Counted from the stretch's first letter, positions 9,456 through 17,768 are shown. The stretch is DNA of 55,765 nt from FEN-1250 sp038237245 (GCA_038237245.1 JBBRYY010000013.1:1-55765); one strand, 5' to 3'. The notes: a model not told the origin generated them from the sequence alone. Numbers and translations are program-made.

Positions 9456-10097
9456 ATGTTACGAAGTATGGTGCGTACGATCGCCGCCGGAGCTGTGGCC
9501 GCGGCGATCCTTGCGTGTGGAGGCAGCAGCGACGGCGGTGGCACCGGACCGACGCCCGTGTTCACCTCGGTGTCGTTGTCGCCGTCCGCTCCCGAGGTTA
9601 CGGTGGGTGGCACGACGGCGCTCACCGCCATCGCAAAGGATCAGAGCGGCAACGTCTTTCCCGGCGCAATGGGTGCGACATGGTCATCCGCCAACACCGC
9701 TGTGGCGACGGTGAATTCGACGACGGGTGTCGTGTCCGGTGTCGCGAATGGCACGTCGAGCGTCACTGCGTCGATCACGATCGGGAGCGTGACGCACACC
9801 GGGAGTCAGACCGTGAACGTGACGACGCCGACGGCCTCCGGGAGCGTGACGGCGACTACCGGATTGTCGTTCGACCCGAGCACCGTCACGATCGCGCGCT
9901 CCGCCGGCACCGCCTCGGTGACTTGGCACTTCCAGTCCGTGGCGCATACGGTCGTCTGGGATGCGCAGCCGGGATCCGTCACCGACATTGGTGCAACGTC
10001 GAGCGCGAACGTGTCCAGAGATTTCACCATCGCCGGCACGTACCACTACCACTGCTCGATTCACTCCGGCATGGCGGGGATCGTCGTGGTGCAGTAG
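9456..10097 (+). CDS. Lipoprotein with bacterial Ig-like (BIG2) domain and C-terminal cupredoxin domain
   Basis: A 213-residue predicted lipoprotein. Seen: lipobox AILAC followed by a Gly/Ser linker; a BIG2 immunoglobulin-like domain about residues 38-125 (VSLSPSAPEVTVGGTTALTA, WSSANTAVATV, GVVSGVANGT); then a blue-copper-type domain about 130-213. The copper ligands appear intact: His in VAHTVVWD, and Cys, His and Met in YHCSIHSGM, a short C-x2-H-x2-M loop like that of amicyanin or pseudoazurin. The role is probably periplasmic or surface electron transfer or copper binding, presented on an Ig spacer. A related single-domain protein follows at 10265. Confidence 0.85.
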   Translation: MLRSMVRTIAAGAVAAAILACGGSSDGGGTGPTPVFTSVSLSPSAPEVTVGGTTALTAIAKDQSGNVFPGAMGATWSSANTAVATVNSTTGVVSGVANGTSSVTASITIGSVTHTGSQTVNVTTPTASGSVTATTGLSFDPSTVTIARSAGTASVTWHFQSVAHTVVWDAQPGSVTDIGATSSANVSRDFTIAGTYHYHCSIHSGMAGIVVVQ

Positions 10098-10133
10098 CGC
10101 AACAGGAGTGGCAAGAAAGTTTGCAGCAGCAGA

Positions 10134-10167
10134 AACGGCTCCCGTCACGCAAGTGGCGGGAGCCGTT
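10134..10167 (+). terminator. Strong hairpin with GCAA tetraloop after the Ig-cupredoxin gene
   Basis: Positions 10134-10144 pair perfectly with 10157-10167 (11 bp). The stem continues inward with four more pairs, including one G-T wobble, closing on the GNRA-type loop GCAA at 10149-10152. It lies 37 bases after the stop of the upstream gene. There is no T-run after it, so intrinsic termination is not certain; mRNA stabilisation is an alternative. Confidence 0.6.
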
Positions 10168-10179
10168 GCTCATCTGGGC

Positions 10180-10185
10180 TATAAT
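10180..10185 (+). promoter_or_regulatory. Candidate -10 box TATAAT upstream of the second cupredoxin gene
   Basis: A perfect sigma-70 consensus hexamer stands out in GC-rich sequence, just past the 10134-10167 hairpin and 80 bases before the next start codon. No convincing -35 hexamer is found at 16-18 bases spacing. A 7-bp inverted repeat (10204-10210 with 10229-10235) lies between it and the gene. Confidence 0.35.
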
Positions 10186-10264
10186 GTGGGCGCTCGCGGA
10201 AACGGGTGACCGCGCGAGGGCACCCGGCGTCACCCTATGACCCCCACAAAGTGAGCGATCTCGA

Positions 10265-10624
10265 ATGTCAGGTGCATTTGCACGCACGATGCTCGTCGGC
10301 ACTCTTGCCGCGGCGCTCCTCGCCTGCGGATCGGACGGCGTCGCCGGACCGCCATCTGCGGGAACTGTCGTTGCAAATACCGATCTGCACTTCGCGCCGC
10401 AGTCGCTCACGCTTTCCAGAAGTGGTGGAAGCGCCGAGCTGACGTTCACATTCCAGAGCACGAATCACAAAGTGCTGTGGGACACGCAGCCGTCAGGCGC
10501 GGCGCTCGAGACCGTGCCGTCGACGCACGATGCATCAGTGATGCGTGAGCTCACCGTCGCCGGCACGTACACGTATCACTGTCCCTTCCACGAAGGAATG
10601 ACCGGCACCGTCATCGTCGAGTAG
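10265..10624 (+). CDS. Cupredoxin-domain lipoprotein
   Basis: A 119-residue exported blue-copper-like protein. Seen: signal peptide with lipobox LLAC, then one cupredoxin domain with candidate copper ligands His in TNHKVLWD and Cys, His, Met in YHCPFHEGM (C-x2-H-x2-M). It closely parallels the C-terminal domain of the preceding lipoprotein: both have a W-D-x-Q-P motif after the first His and the AGTYxYHC strand, so they are probably local paralogues, one with and one without the Ig-like spacer. The role is likely periplasmic electron transfer or copper handling; the partner is unknown. A hairpin and TATAAT box upstream suggest separate transcription. Confidence 0.85.
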   Translation: MSGAFARTMLVGTLAAALLACGSDGVAGPPSAGTVVANTDLHFAPQSLTLSRSGGSAELTFTFQSTNHKVLWDTQPSGAALETVPSTHDASVMRELTVAGTYTYHCPFHEGMTGTVIVE

Positions 10625-10640
10625 CGGCTGCATCGCGTGA

Positions 10641-11453
10641 CTACAGGGCATCGCGGATGAACGCCTGCAGCTTCTGCCGATAGCTCCTGCCGCTCGTGTG
10701 GCGGGAGCCGTCGTGCAGGATCACGACGAAATCGCCCTGGAACCACGGCTGAAGCTCCTTCACGCGCTCGGTATTCACGATCGTCGAGCGGTGGATTCGG
10801 AGAAAGCGCGCGGCCGGGAGCCGTGACTCGAGGCGCGTGAGCGTGTCGCGCACCACATGGGTGTCCGCGCCGACGTGGATGTTGGCGTGATTGTCCACCG
10901 CCTCGATCCAGTCGATCTCCGCCGTGCGAATGAGCAGCAGCCGGCCATCTACCTTGATCGCGAGACGCAAGTCGCGTCGCTGCCTGCGCCCGAGGTGCTC
11001 GAGCAGCGCCTGAAGCTGCGCCTTGTCGGGGCCCGCAGTGCTGCGCGCGGCCTCCGGGTCGGCGAGGCGCGCCTTCGCGCGCACGAGCGCCGCGGCGAAG
11101 CGCTCCCGCTCCACCGGCTTGAGCAGGTAGTCCAGCGCGTGCACCTCGAATGCTTGCACCGCGTACTCGTCGTAGGCCGTCACGAAGATCACGAGCGGCA
11201 TGCGCTCGGGACCGACCGCCTCGATTACACCGAAACCATCGAGCTCCGGCATCTGGATATCGAGGAAAACGAGATCCGGCGTGTGCTTCTCGATCGCGAG
11301 AATCGCGTCCGCCCCGTTGCCGCACTCGCCGACGATCTCAATGTCGGGATGATCGGCGATCAACGTCCGCATGCGTGCGCGCGCGAGCGGCTCGTCATCA
11401 ACGACAAGCGCGCGTATCCGTGCGGGATCCTTTCCCTTGGTGGCTGCGCTCAC
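10641..11453 (-). CDS. LytTR-family response regulator
   Basis: DNA-binding response regulator of the LytR/AlgR class, 270 residues. Seen: receiver domain about residues 14-130 with acidic pocket VVDDE, phospho-acceptor Asp65 in VFLDIQMP, and Lys in LLKPVE; then a LytTR DNA-binding domain about 160-268 (IDWIEAVDNHANIHV, FLRIHRSTIVN). It starts with GTG, whose GTGA overlaps the stop of the histidine kinase gene, so the pair is co-translated. Targets are unknown; the upstream DoxX and exported-protein genes of the same operon are candidates for the regulated or sensed function. Confidence 0.95.
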   Translation of the reverse strand: MSAATKGKDPARIRALVVDDEPLARARMRTLIADHPDIEIVGECGNGADAILAIEKHTPDLVFLDIQMPELDGFGVIEAVGPERMPLVIFVTAYDEYAVQAFEVHALDYLLKPVERERFAAALVRAKARLADPEAARSTAGPDKAQLQALLEHLGRRQRRDLRLAIKVDGRLLLIRTAEIDWIEAVDNHANIHVGADTHVVRDTLTRLESRLPAARFLRIHRSTIVNTERVKELQPWFQGDFVVILHDGSRHTSGRSYRQKLQAFIRDAL

Positions 11454-12727
11454 GACAGCTCCTCTCCAGTGTGATACGGAATCGAGATTCGTACCGCGAA
11501 CCCGGCATTGGGCGCCGTCGTCACCTCGAAGGTGTGCAGATCGCCGTAGAGACGCTCGAGCTGCTCACGGATGTTGCTCAAGCCGATCCCCTTCGGCAGC
11601 TCGTTCGGCGCCGACAGCGCGCACCCCACGCCATCATCGATCACGGCGAGCTCCACGTGGTCGCCGCATCGCCGGGCATGAATCGCGAGCTTCCCGCCGC
11701 ATGCGCGCGAGCTGAGTCCGTGACGAATCGAGTTCTCCGCCAGTGGCTGCAGCAGGAGATTCGGCACGAGCGCGTGGCTCGCCGCCGGATCGATCGCGAT
11801 CGAGATCTTGAGCCGATCCTGGAAGCGCAACTGCTGGATGTTCACGTAGCGCTCGAGCAGCTGGATCTCGCGCTCGATCGGCACCTCCTGCTCGCCCGCG
11901 TTGTGGAGTGACAGCCGTAGGAAGTCACTGAGACCGGTGAGCATGCGCTCCGCCGCTCGCGCGTCGCTGGAGATGAGCGCGACGATCCCGTTCATCGTGT
12001 TGAACAGAAAGTGCGGATTGAGCTGCAGTCGCAGGCTCCGCAGCTGCGCCTGCGCGAGCGCGACGCGCAGATCCTCGCGCTCCTGCGACTCGCGGTAATA
12101 CGTCTCCGCGAGCCGCTCGTGCCACGACGTGGCGTACGTTGCGATCGCCCCCGCGACGATGAGCAGCAGAATCTTCGCCCCCTCGTCGAGAAAGGAGACC
12201 GCGGCGCTGCCACTCGCGATGATCGGGCTGTCCGTCATGGGCACGCGTCCACTGAGCAGGAGCACGGCCACGAGTACGGCATACTCGACGACCACCAGCG
12301 TCGCCGCCACCGCAGCCTTGCGCGTCGAGGACGCAATCGGGCGCGCGGCGAGGATCACGAAGTATGCGAGAAAAATCGGCGACTTGAGTGCGAGCGCACT
12401 CGGCTCCGCCATGCTGTAGCCTGCAAGGATCACCGTCACCGCCGTGATGTCGACGAGCGGATTCACCAGCGCGACCCACGCGGGGAGCGGCTCGTCGCGG
12501 AGATGCCGGTGCTGGTCGAGCCAGAATTGCGCGAGCGACCACGCCAGCGTGGGCATCAGCACTGCCCAGTTCACGCGCTGCACGATGACCGGGATGTGCG
12601 GACCGTACAGCAGCGCGGTGAGCGCGAGCGACAGTAGCACAGCGGCGCGCACGCCGTTGAGCAGCCGCTCCGCGCGCTCGCGTAGCACCTCGATCGCCGG
12701 ACGAGCCTTCTTCATGGGCACCATCAT
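11450..12727 (-). CDS. LytS-type membrane histidine kinase
   Basis: A 425-residue sensor kinase of the His_kinase (LytS/YehU) class and cognate partner of the coupled LytTR regulator. Seen: N-terminal membrane region with about six hydrophobic helices (residues about 25-200) and little periplasmic domain, then the diagnostic LRLQLNPHFLFN H-box with His239 and a short HATPase domain (NSIRHGL N-box, DDGVG and GIGLSNIREQL G-boxes). Two Met codons start the gene; its ATG overlaps the DoxX stop by 4 bases. The lack of a large sensor domain suggests it senses a membrane-level signal or the adjacent DoxX protein. That last point is inference. Confidence 0.93.
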   Translation of the reverse strand: MMVPMKKARPAIEVLRERAERLLNGVRAAVLLSLALTALLYGPHIPVIVQRVNWAVLMPTLAWSLAQFWLDQHRHLRDEPLPAWVALVNPLVDITAVTVILAGYSMAEPSALALKSPIFLAYFVILAARPIASSTRKAAVAATLVVVEYAVLVAVLLLSGRVPMTDSPIIASGSAAVSFLDEGAKILLLIVAGAIATYATSWHERLAETYYRESQEREDLRVALAQAQLRSLRLQLNPHFLFNTMNGIVALISSDARAAERMLTGLSDFLRLSLHNAGEQEVPIEREIQLLERYVNIQQLRFQDRLKISIAIDPAASHALVPNLLLQPLAENSIRHGLSSRACGGKLAIHARRCGDHVELAVIDDGVGCALSAPNELPKGIGLSNIREQLERLYGDLHTFEVTTAPNAGFAVRISIPYHTGEELS

Positions 12728-13104
12728 TGCCCACGGTTGGTCTCATCGGAAGGGCGCCGCATCCAGGCGTCCAGCAAAAGCGCGATGAGCGTGAGCAGCG
12801 GAGGGATCGGCGAGCGGTCGAACACCACGACGCTCGCATCGGTGGCGCCCACCATGATCACCGCAAGCGCGAGCGAGGAGAGATATTGGAGTCGCCCCGT
12901 GAGCAGCAGCGTCCCGCCGGCGAGCTCGATCAGCGCCGTCACGTAGCGGAGCCACTGCCCAAAGCCCAGACTCGCGAACAGTTCGACCATGAGCGCGAAG
13001 CCCGCCAGCTTCACGGTTCCCGCTGCGATGAAGATCGCGCCGAGCCCGAGCTCCATCAGTCGCAGCCACCCGAGTCGCCGAACGGTCGGCCATGACGCAT
13101 CCAT
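12724..13104 (-). CDS. DoxX-like small membrane protein
   Basis: A 126-residue protein with four hydrophobic helices. Seen: MELGLGAIFIAAGTVKLAG, GQWLRYVTALIELAGGTLLL and the following helices match the DoxX/MauE-like fold (F-x-x-A-G-x-x-K-L in helix 1, E-x-x-G in helix 2). DoxX proteins are linked to quinol/thiol redox chemistry in the membrane, but this small form has no assigned reaction. It is sandwiched by overlaps: its start overlaps the preceding gene's stop by 1 base and its stop overlaps the kinase start by 4 bases, so it belongs to the same operon as the LytS/LytTR pair. Confidence 0.8.
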   Translation of the reverse strand: MDASWPTVRRLGWLRLMELGLGAIFIAAGTVKLAGFALMVELFASLGFGQWLRYVTALIELAGGTLLLTGRLQYLSSLALAVIMVGATDASVVVFDRSPIPPLLTLIALLLDAWMRRPSDETNRGQ

Positions 13105-13967
13105 CAGTGAAGCCGATAGCTGGCGGCGAGTCGCCAGGTCGTCACGTCCTTCGGCACCGAATACACCTCAGTGGTGAGCGCGAAGGACGCGGGAAGATGT
13201 AGCGTTGCCCCGCCGAGCACGGACCAGCGCCGGAGGTTGACCTCCACTCGCGTGTGATCCGTGACCCCGTCGAGGTTGGTGAACCCGACCTCGAATCGCG
13301 GCCGGAGCCACGACACGCCCGTCCCCGCGAAGAGCTCGAAACGGCCGCCATGGCTCTGAACGCCGTACACTCCTTCGAGCCCAAACATCGTCGGAGAGAA
13401 TTTGTCGTCCGAGGGTTTGTTGCCGTAGCACGCACTGTCGGGCTCGCTTTGCTGCAAGGCGGTGCGCGCGCAGGTAATCGGCCCGCGGACGTGCCCAACC
13501 GTCCCGTCCGCGCGCAGCATCAATGCGGAGGACGCGAAAGGCCCAAATCCGTGCAGCGCCATGGTTTCCGAGATCGCGGCGCCGCCCAGGTGCGGGTGCG
13601 CGTCCCCCACCTGAATCGGCGGGATATAGCTCACCTCGATGGCGAACCCCAAGGGGAGGGTAAGCAGCGCGCGCGGACGAGCGAAGACACTCGTCAGCCG
13701 GGAGTGCTGCTGCGCGCTCGCGGTGTAGCATTCGCTCGCGTGCTCGATCGACGGGTCGGCGGTCGGCACCGGGGCGACCTCCGCCTGCAGCTCGATGTGC
13801 CACGCCGACTGGCGACTCGGGGCGTCAAGCGCCGAGAAAGTAATTGGGACGGAGTAAAATGCGAGCAGCCTGGCCTCGTTGCTGGTCGCTCGGGGACGAC
13901 ATTGCGCTCGCGCGGCGGGAGCGGCCACACCGGCAAACGCGGCGAATACTGCCAGGGATTTGCGCAC
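13104..13967 (-). CDS. Exported hypothetical protein, probable outer-membrane beta-barrel
   Basis: A 287-residue protein with no confidently recognised family. Seen: cleavable signal peptide ending AARA-Q, then alternating hydrophobic/polar strands with many aromatic girdle residues (FELFAGTGVSWLRPRFEVGF, RRWSVLGGATLHLPASFALT) and a final strand ending in TWRLAASYRLH, typical of small outer-membrane barrels. Four Cys residues after the signal peptide could form two disulfides in loops. It starts with GTG and is the first gene of the operon leading into DoxX, kinase and regulator. Function unknown; being first in a two-component operon it might be a sensor accessory or the main target. Confidence 0.7.
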   Translation of the reverse strand: MRKSLAVFAAFAGVAAPAARAQCRPRATSNEARLLAFYSVPITFSALDAPSRQSAWHIELQAEVAPVPTADPSIEHASECYTASAQQHSRLTSVFARPRALLTLPLGFAIEVSYIPPIQVGDAHPHLGGAAISETMALHGFGPFASSALMLRADGTVGHVRGPITCARTALQQSEPDSACYGNKPSDDKFSPTMFGLEGVYGVQSHGGRFELFAGTGVSWLRPRFEVGFTNLDGVTDHTRVEVNLRRWSVLGGATLHLPASFALTTEVYSVPKDVTTWRLAASYRLH

Positions 13968-13978
13968 GGGGAGATGTT

Positions 13979-14020
13979 ATGGGCGCTCCGGACGGGAGTG
14001 AACCTTCGAGCGGTGGATGA
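13979..14020 (+). other. Possible 13-codon leader ORF upstream of the MFS pump
   Basis: ATG at 13979 is preceded at 5 bases by GGGGAG (13968-13973) and encodes MGAPDGSEPSSGG then TGA. It is followed by a terminator-like hairpin with a T-rich tail (14053-14078) and then the drug-efflux gene. This order is what a translation-dependent attenuator looks like. It may equally be chance, because the same bases form the 5' region of the divergent gene at 13967. Confidence 0.2.
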
Positions 14021-14052
14021 CCACCATCGAGGGGTGAAAGCCCTTCCGCGGC

Positions 14053-14078
14053 GGGCGACGGTCGACCGCCCTTTTGTT
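14053..14078 (+). terminator. Terminator-like hairpin in the leader of the MFS gene
   Basis: GGGCG (14053-14057) pairs with CGCCC (14067-14071) around a 9-base loop that contains the palindrome GGTCGACC, followed directly by TTTTGTT. On the plus strand it points into the MFS gene, so it would act as an attenuator rather than as the end of an upstream gene. The stem is short. Confidence 0.35.
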
Positions 14079-14146
14079 GGGCCAGTACTGGCCGGTCAGG
14101 AACTTAGTCCAGCCCCCCACGCGTTGACCCGAAACACCCTTTCGAT

Positions 14147-15751
14147 TTGGATGACGTGGCCTCACAGGTAGCTCCCGCTCTGGTAGACAGCGACGAAGGC
14201 GTCCCATACCGCTGGCTCATCCTCCTCGGCCTCATCACGGCCGCCGTCATGGAGGTGCTCGACACGACGATCATCAACGTTGCCCTCCCCCAGATGGCCG
14301 GAAATCTCGGCGCCACGACGGAGGAGATCGCATGGGTGAGCACCTCCTACATTCTCGCGAACGTCGTCGTTCTGCCGATGACCGCGTTTTTCACTGAGCG
14401 GTTCGGACGGCGCAACTATCTCACGTTCTCGATTCTCCTCTTCATCGTTGCATCGTTCCTGTGCGGTACCTCGCACAGCCTGAGCGAGCTCGTGATCTGG
14501 CGGCTGTTGCAGGGCGCGGGCGGCGCTGCACTCCTCTCCACTGCGCAGGCGACGCTGCGGCAGATCTTCCCGAGCGAGCAGCAGGGAATGGTTCAGGCCA
14601 CCTTCCTGCTCGGCATCATCGTCGCACCGACGCTCGGTCCCACGCTCGGCGGATGGATCACCGACAACTACACGTGGAACTGGTGCTTCTTCATCAACAT
14701 CCCGATCGGCATTGTCTCGACCTTCCTCGTCACCACCTTCCTCAAGGATCCCGAGGGCGCGCGCGTCATTAAGCCCGTCGACTGGCTTGGCATTGTACTC
14801 CTGATCGTGGGCGTCGGCTCGCTGCAGTACGTGCTCGAGGAAGGAAATCGCAATGACTGGTTCCAGGACGATCTCATCCTGCGTCTCTCGATCGTCTCCG
14901 CGTTGTGTCTCGTCGGCATGGTGCTGTGGGAGCTGTCGAAGCGAAACAAGCATCCGGTCATCAACTTCCGCGTTCTCCACAACCGCGATCTCTCGGCGTC
15001 GATCTTCCTCTTCGTCGTGCTCGGCTTCGGGCTCTACGGTGGGACCTTTCTCTTCCCGCTCTTCACGCAGGGAGTGCTCGGCTTCACACCTACGGAGACG
15101 GGGCTGACGATGCTCCCCGGCGGGCTCGCGACGGCAGTGATGGCGGTGGTGTGCGGACGTCTGCTCAACGGAAAGGTGCCGCTCGTCGACGCGCGCTATC
15201 TCATTATCTCGGGCGTCTTCGCGTTCAGCGCGTCGATGTGGATTCTCGGGCATCTCACCTCTGTCGCCGGCGAGGGGGACGCGCGCATTGCGCTCATCGT
15301 TCGCGGTGCGGCGCTGGGGCTGCTCTTCACGCCGATCAACAACGCGGCCTTCGGAAGCCTGAAGCCGAGCGAAGCGCAGCAGGCGTCGGGATTGATCAAC
15401 CTCTCGCGCCAGCTCGGAGGCTCGTTCGGCATCGCGGTGCTGAGCACCTACCTCACGAGACACGTGCAATATCATCGCGCCGATCTCGTGCAGAACTTCT
15501 ACGCGGGGAATCCGGCGTTCGATCTGCGCTTCCAGGGGACGGTCGCGAACCTCGTGGCGCACGGCACGTCGGTGCTGCAGGCACAGAAGACGGCGTATGC
15601 GATTCTCGATCTCACGCTGAGCAAACAGGCATCGATGCTCGCGTACAATGACTCGTGGCTGCTGATCCTGCTCTGCTTCCTCTGCGTCGCGCCGGCGGTG
15701 CTGCTGCTGCGGAAGCCCAGCGCGATGAGCGGGGCAGTGGACGCGCACTAG
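14147..15751 (+). CDS. DHA2-family MFS drug exporter (EmrB/QacA type)
   Basis: Proton-coupled exporter with 14 predicted membrane helices, 534 residues. Seen: motif region LDTTIINVALPQMAGNLG in helix 1, the loop 2-3 motif TERFGRRNYL, the motif-C-like GIIVAPTLGPTLGGWITDN, and the long hydrophobic C-terminus ending in LLRKPS, all typical of EmrB. The start used is TTG at 14147, giving MDDVASQV; GTG at 14156 is possible. A stop at 14105 limits the frame upstream. No EmrA-like adaptor is adjacent, so it may work alone or with an adaptor elsewhere. A leader ORF and hairpin upstream hint at attenuation. Confidence 0.92.
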   Translation: MDDVASQVAPALVDSDEGVPYRWLILLGLITAAVMEVLDTTIINVALPQMAGNLGATTEEIAWVSTSYILANVVVLPMTAFFTERFGRRNYLTFSILLFIVASFLCGTSHSLSELVIWRLLQGAGGAALLSTAQATLRQIFPSEQQGMVQATFLLGIIVAPTLGPTLGGWITDNYTWNWCFFINIPIGIVSTFLVTTFLKDPEGARVIKPVDWLGIVLLIVGVGSLQYVLEEGNRNDWFQDDLILRLSIVSALCLVGMVLWELSKRNKHPVINFRVLHNRDLSASIFLFVVLGFGLYGGTFLFPLFTQGVLGFTPTETGLTMLPGGLATAVMAVVCGRLLNGKVPLVDARYLIISGVFAFSASMWILGHLTSVAGEGDARIALIVRGAALGLLFTPINNAAFGSLKPSEAQQASGLINLSRQLGGSFGIAVLSTYLTRHVQYHRADLVQNFYAGNPAFDLRFQGTVANLVAHGTSVLQAQKTAYAILDLTLSKQASMLAYNDSWLLILLCFLCVAPAVLLLRKPSAMSGAVDAH

Positions 15752-15767
15752 GCTCGGCGACGCGGCG

Positions 15768-16604
15768 CTATTTCACCGTGATCTCGCGCTCCATGCCCAG
15801 CATGTAGTGCGGCTTGGCGCCAGTCGTGTCGCTGAGACCGCAGTCGAGCACGTAGCGCCCCGGGCGCAGCGCGATGGAAATGACACTCACCTGGCCCGTG
15901 TCCATTGGTGCTGCGCCGCCTCCGATTCCCTCGATCGGCGAAGGCTTGCTCTTGCCATCCCATTTATCCAGCTGTTCCATGGTGGTGTTCCCCACGAGGC
16001 GCGAGAACGAAAGCTGATGCAAGTGTCTGCCAACGTTCTCGACCCGCACCAGCTGTCGCCCTGCGCGCAGCTCTCCCGAGATGGAGATTCGATAGTCGGT
16101 CAGTCGAATCGTGACCGGTGCAACGGGGAGGACGAGGTTTGTCGACGGTGCGCCGGAGGAGACCACGAGTCCGCGAATCATCCCCCTCGACATGTGGGCG
16201 TGGCCATCCTCGGCACCATAGGCGCACACCATCACGTAGCGTCCCGGTTTGAGCAGCACGGACGTCTCGCTCGAAGCCCCTGGGAGTGCACGTTCGACCC
16301 CTCCCGCCCACCGAATTCCTCCCGTGTGATCCGCGTTGCGCACCAGCGACCGCATGACTCTCGGAAGCGATGACGAGTCGTCCAATCGGGCGAAGGTCAC
16401 TTGATGCGCCTCCTTCCCGCGATTCACGAGTCGTATCGTCACCATGCCACTCGCGGCGCTGTCCGGCGCGATGAAGGTGTATTCGTACGCCGTGACGACG
16501 AGCGCGTGACCACCTGGCGGGGGCGCAGGTGCATCCGACCGGAATGCACCTGCCAGCCCCGCGATCGCGGCCACGAGCACGGCCCTCCAGCTCAGGCTCG
16601 GCAC
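15768..16604 (-). CDS. Exported tandem double-cupredoxin-like protein
   Basis: A 278-residue exported protein with two copies of a cupredoxin-like domain. Seen: hydrophobic signal segment about residues 7-22; domain 1 about 30-150 with HQVTFARL, VMVCAYGAEDGHAHMSRGM; domain 2 about 160-278 with HQLSFSRL, VLDCGLSDTTGAKPHYMLGM. Each copy keeps a His, then Cys, then H-x4-M, the ligand set of type 1 copper, but the Cys-to-His spacing is 9-10 residues, not the usual 2-4. GTG start with AAGGAGAA 6 bases upstream. Known single-domain relatives are copper electron carriers; function of this tandem form is inferred only. It is tail-to-tail with the MFS gene. Confidence 0.75.
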   Translation of the reverse strand: MPSLSWRAVLVAAIAGLAGAFRSDAPAPPPGGHALVVTAYEYTFIAPDSAASGMVTIRLVNRGKEAHQVTFARLDDSSSLPRVMRSLVRNADHTGGIRWAGGVERALPGASSETSVLLKPGRYVMVCAYGAEDGHAHMSRGMIRGLVVSSGAPSTNLVLPVAPVTIRLTDYRISISGELRAGRQLVRVENVGRHLHQLSFSRLVGNTTMEQLDKWDGKSKPSPIEGIGGGAAPMDTGQVSVISIALRPGRYVLDCGLSDTTGAKPHYMLGMEREITVK

Positions 16605-16889
16605 GTTGTTCTCCTTCGCGTTGATGCCGGGAGCTCGGCGCCCACTCCGGAGCAGTCACGATACGATTCCCCGTCGCGCTCCGCCAGACATCGGTCCCGA
16701 GCAGGCACTAAACCTGCCTCCCACTCCGCTAGAATGAATGAGCGCGCAAGTCCGCGCGACACGTTCGTGCGAGCGGCGTCCTGCCCGTTCGGATAGTGTC
16801 GGCGCGTTCGCCCTCGGCGCTATCGTGTGCGGACGCATCGGCCGAGCGAAACGGGTGCGTGTCGGGATCGAGTTACCTGGGGGAACAAG

Positions 16890-17768
16890 ATGCGTGTGCG
16901 GGTCGGCTGTGAATTCCAGTATGATGCGCCCTCGTCCGTACCGGTCGTGATGCTGGTGCGTGCTCGCTCCGACGGAAGCCACCGGATCGTCTACGAGTCG
17001 CGCTGGGTCGATCCCGCGCTCGCGATCCGCGAATACCACGACTCCTTCGGCAACACGTGTTGGCGCATGACGATGCCCGACGGGATCACCACCTTTCGCT
17101 ACGATGCCGTCGTCGACGTCGACGACGAGCCCGATCCTACGCACCCCGGAACGCCGTTGACGCCGGTGGACGAGCTCCCCGACGAGGCGCTGCAGTTCAC
17201 GCTCGCGAGTCGCTACGTGGAGTCCGACATCCTCTCGAACGATGCGTGGCGCCTCTTCGGCAACACCCCGCAGAGCTGGGAGCGAGTGCAGGCCGTTTGC
17301 GACTGGATCCACGAGAACGTCGAGTACAAGGGCGGCAGCAGCTCGCCCGAGGTCACTGCCCTCACAGTGTACAACAAGCGCGTCGGTGTCTGTCGCGACT
17401 TCGCGCTTCTCGCCGTCGCGTTCTGTCGTGCGCTCAACATCCCGGCACGCTACACCTTCGGCTATCTCCCGGATATCGCGGTGGGTGTCGTCGAGGGCGC
17501 GATGGACTTTCATGCATGGTTCGAGGCCTTCATCGGAGGCCGCTGGTACACCTTCGATGCTCGCCACAACGTGCCGCGCATCGGCCGCGTGGTGATCGGC
17601 TATGGCCGCGACGCTGCTGATGTCGCGATGACCACGTCGTACGGCTCGCTGCGCCTGGAGCGGATGACGGTGTGGGCGGACGAAGTCCACAACGAGCTCG
17701 CCGACGACGGCATGGTGCCTCCTCCACCGGGACTGAGCGTCTCCGGGGCGGAGAGCGCCGAGCAGTGA
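16890..17768 (+). CDS. Transglutaminase-like cysteine protease-fold protein 1
   Basis: A 292-residue protein of the bacterial transglutaminase-like superfamily. Seen: beta-rich N-terminal domain about residues 1-115, then a papain-like core with complete Cys-His-Asp triad: Cys168 in VGVCRDFA, His208 in DFHAWFEA and Asp223 in YTFDARHN. The open frame begins upstream, but ATG at 16890 follows a GGGGGAA ribosome site and begins with the strand MRVRVGCEFQYD usual for the family. It is the first gene of a five-gene coupled operon with another two transglutaminases, an ATP-grasp and an alpha-E protein. Family role: peptidase, amidase or cross-linker; substrate unknown. No signal peptide. Confidence 0.92.
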   Translation: MRVRVGCEFQYDAPSSVPVVMLVRARSDGSHRIVYESRWVDPALAIREYHDSFGNTCWRMTMPDGITTFRYDAVVDVDDEPDPTHPGTPLTPVDELPDEALQFTLASRYVESDILSNDAWRLFGNTPQSWERVQAVCDWIHENVEYKGGSSSPEVTALTVYNKRVGVCRDFALLAVAFCRALNIPARYTFGYLPDIAVGVVEGAMDFHAWFEAFIGGRWYTFDARHNVPRIGRVVIGYGRDAADVAMTTSYGSLRLERMTVWADEVHNELADDGMVPPPPGLSVSGAESAEQ

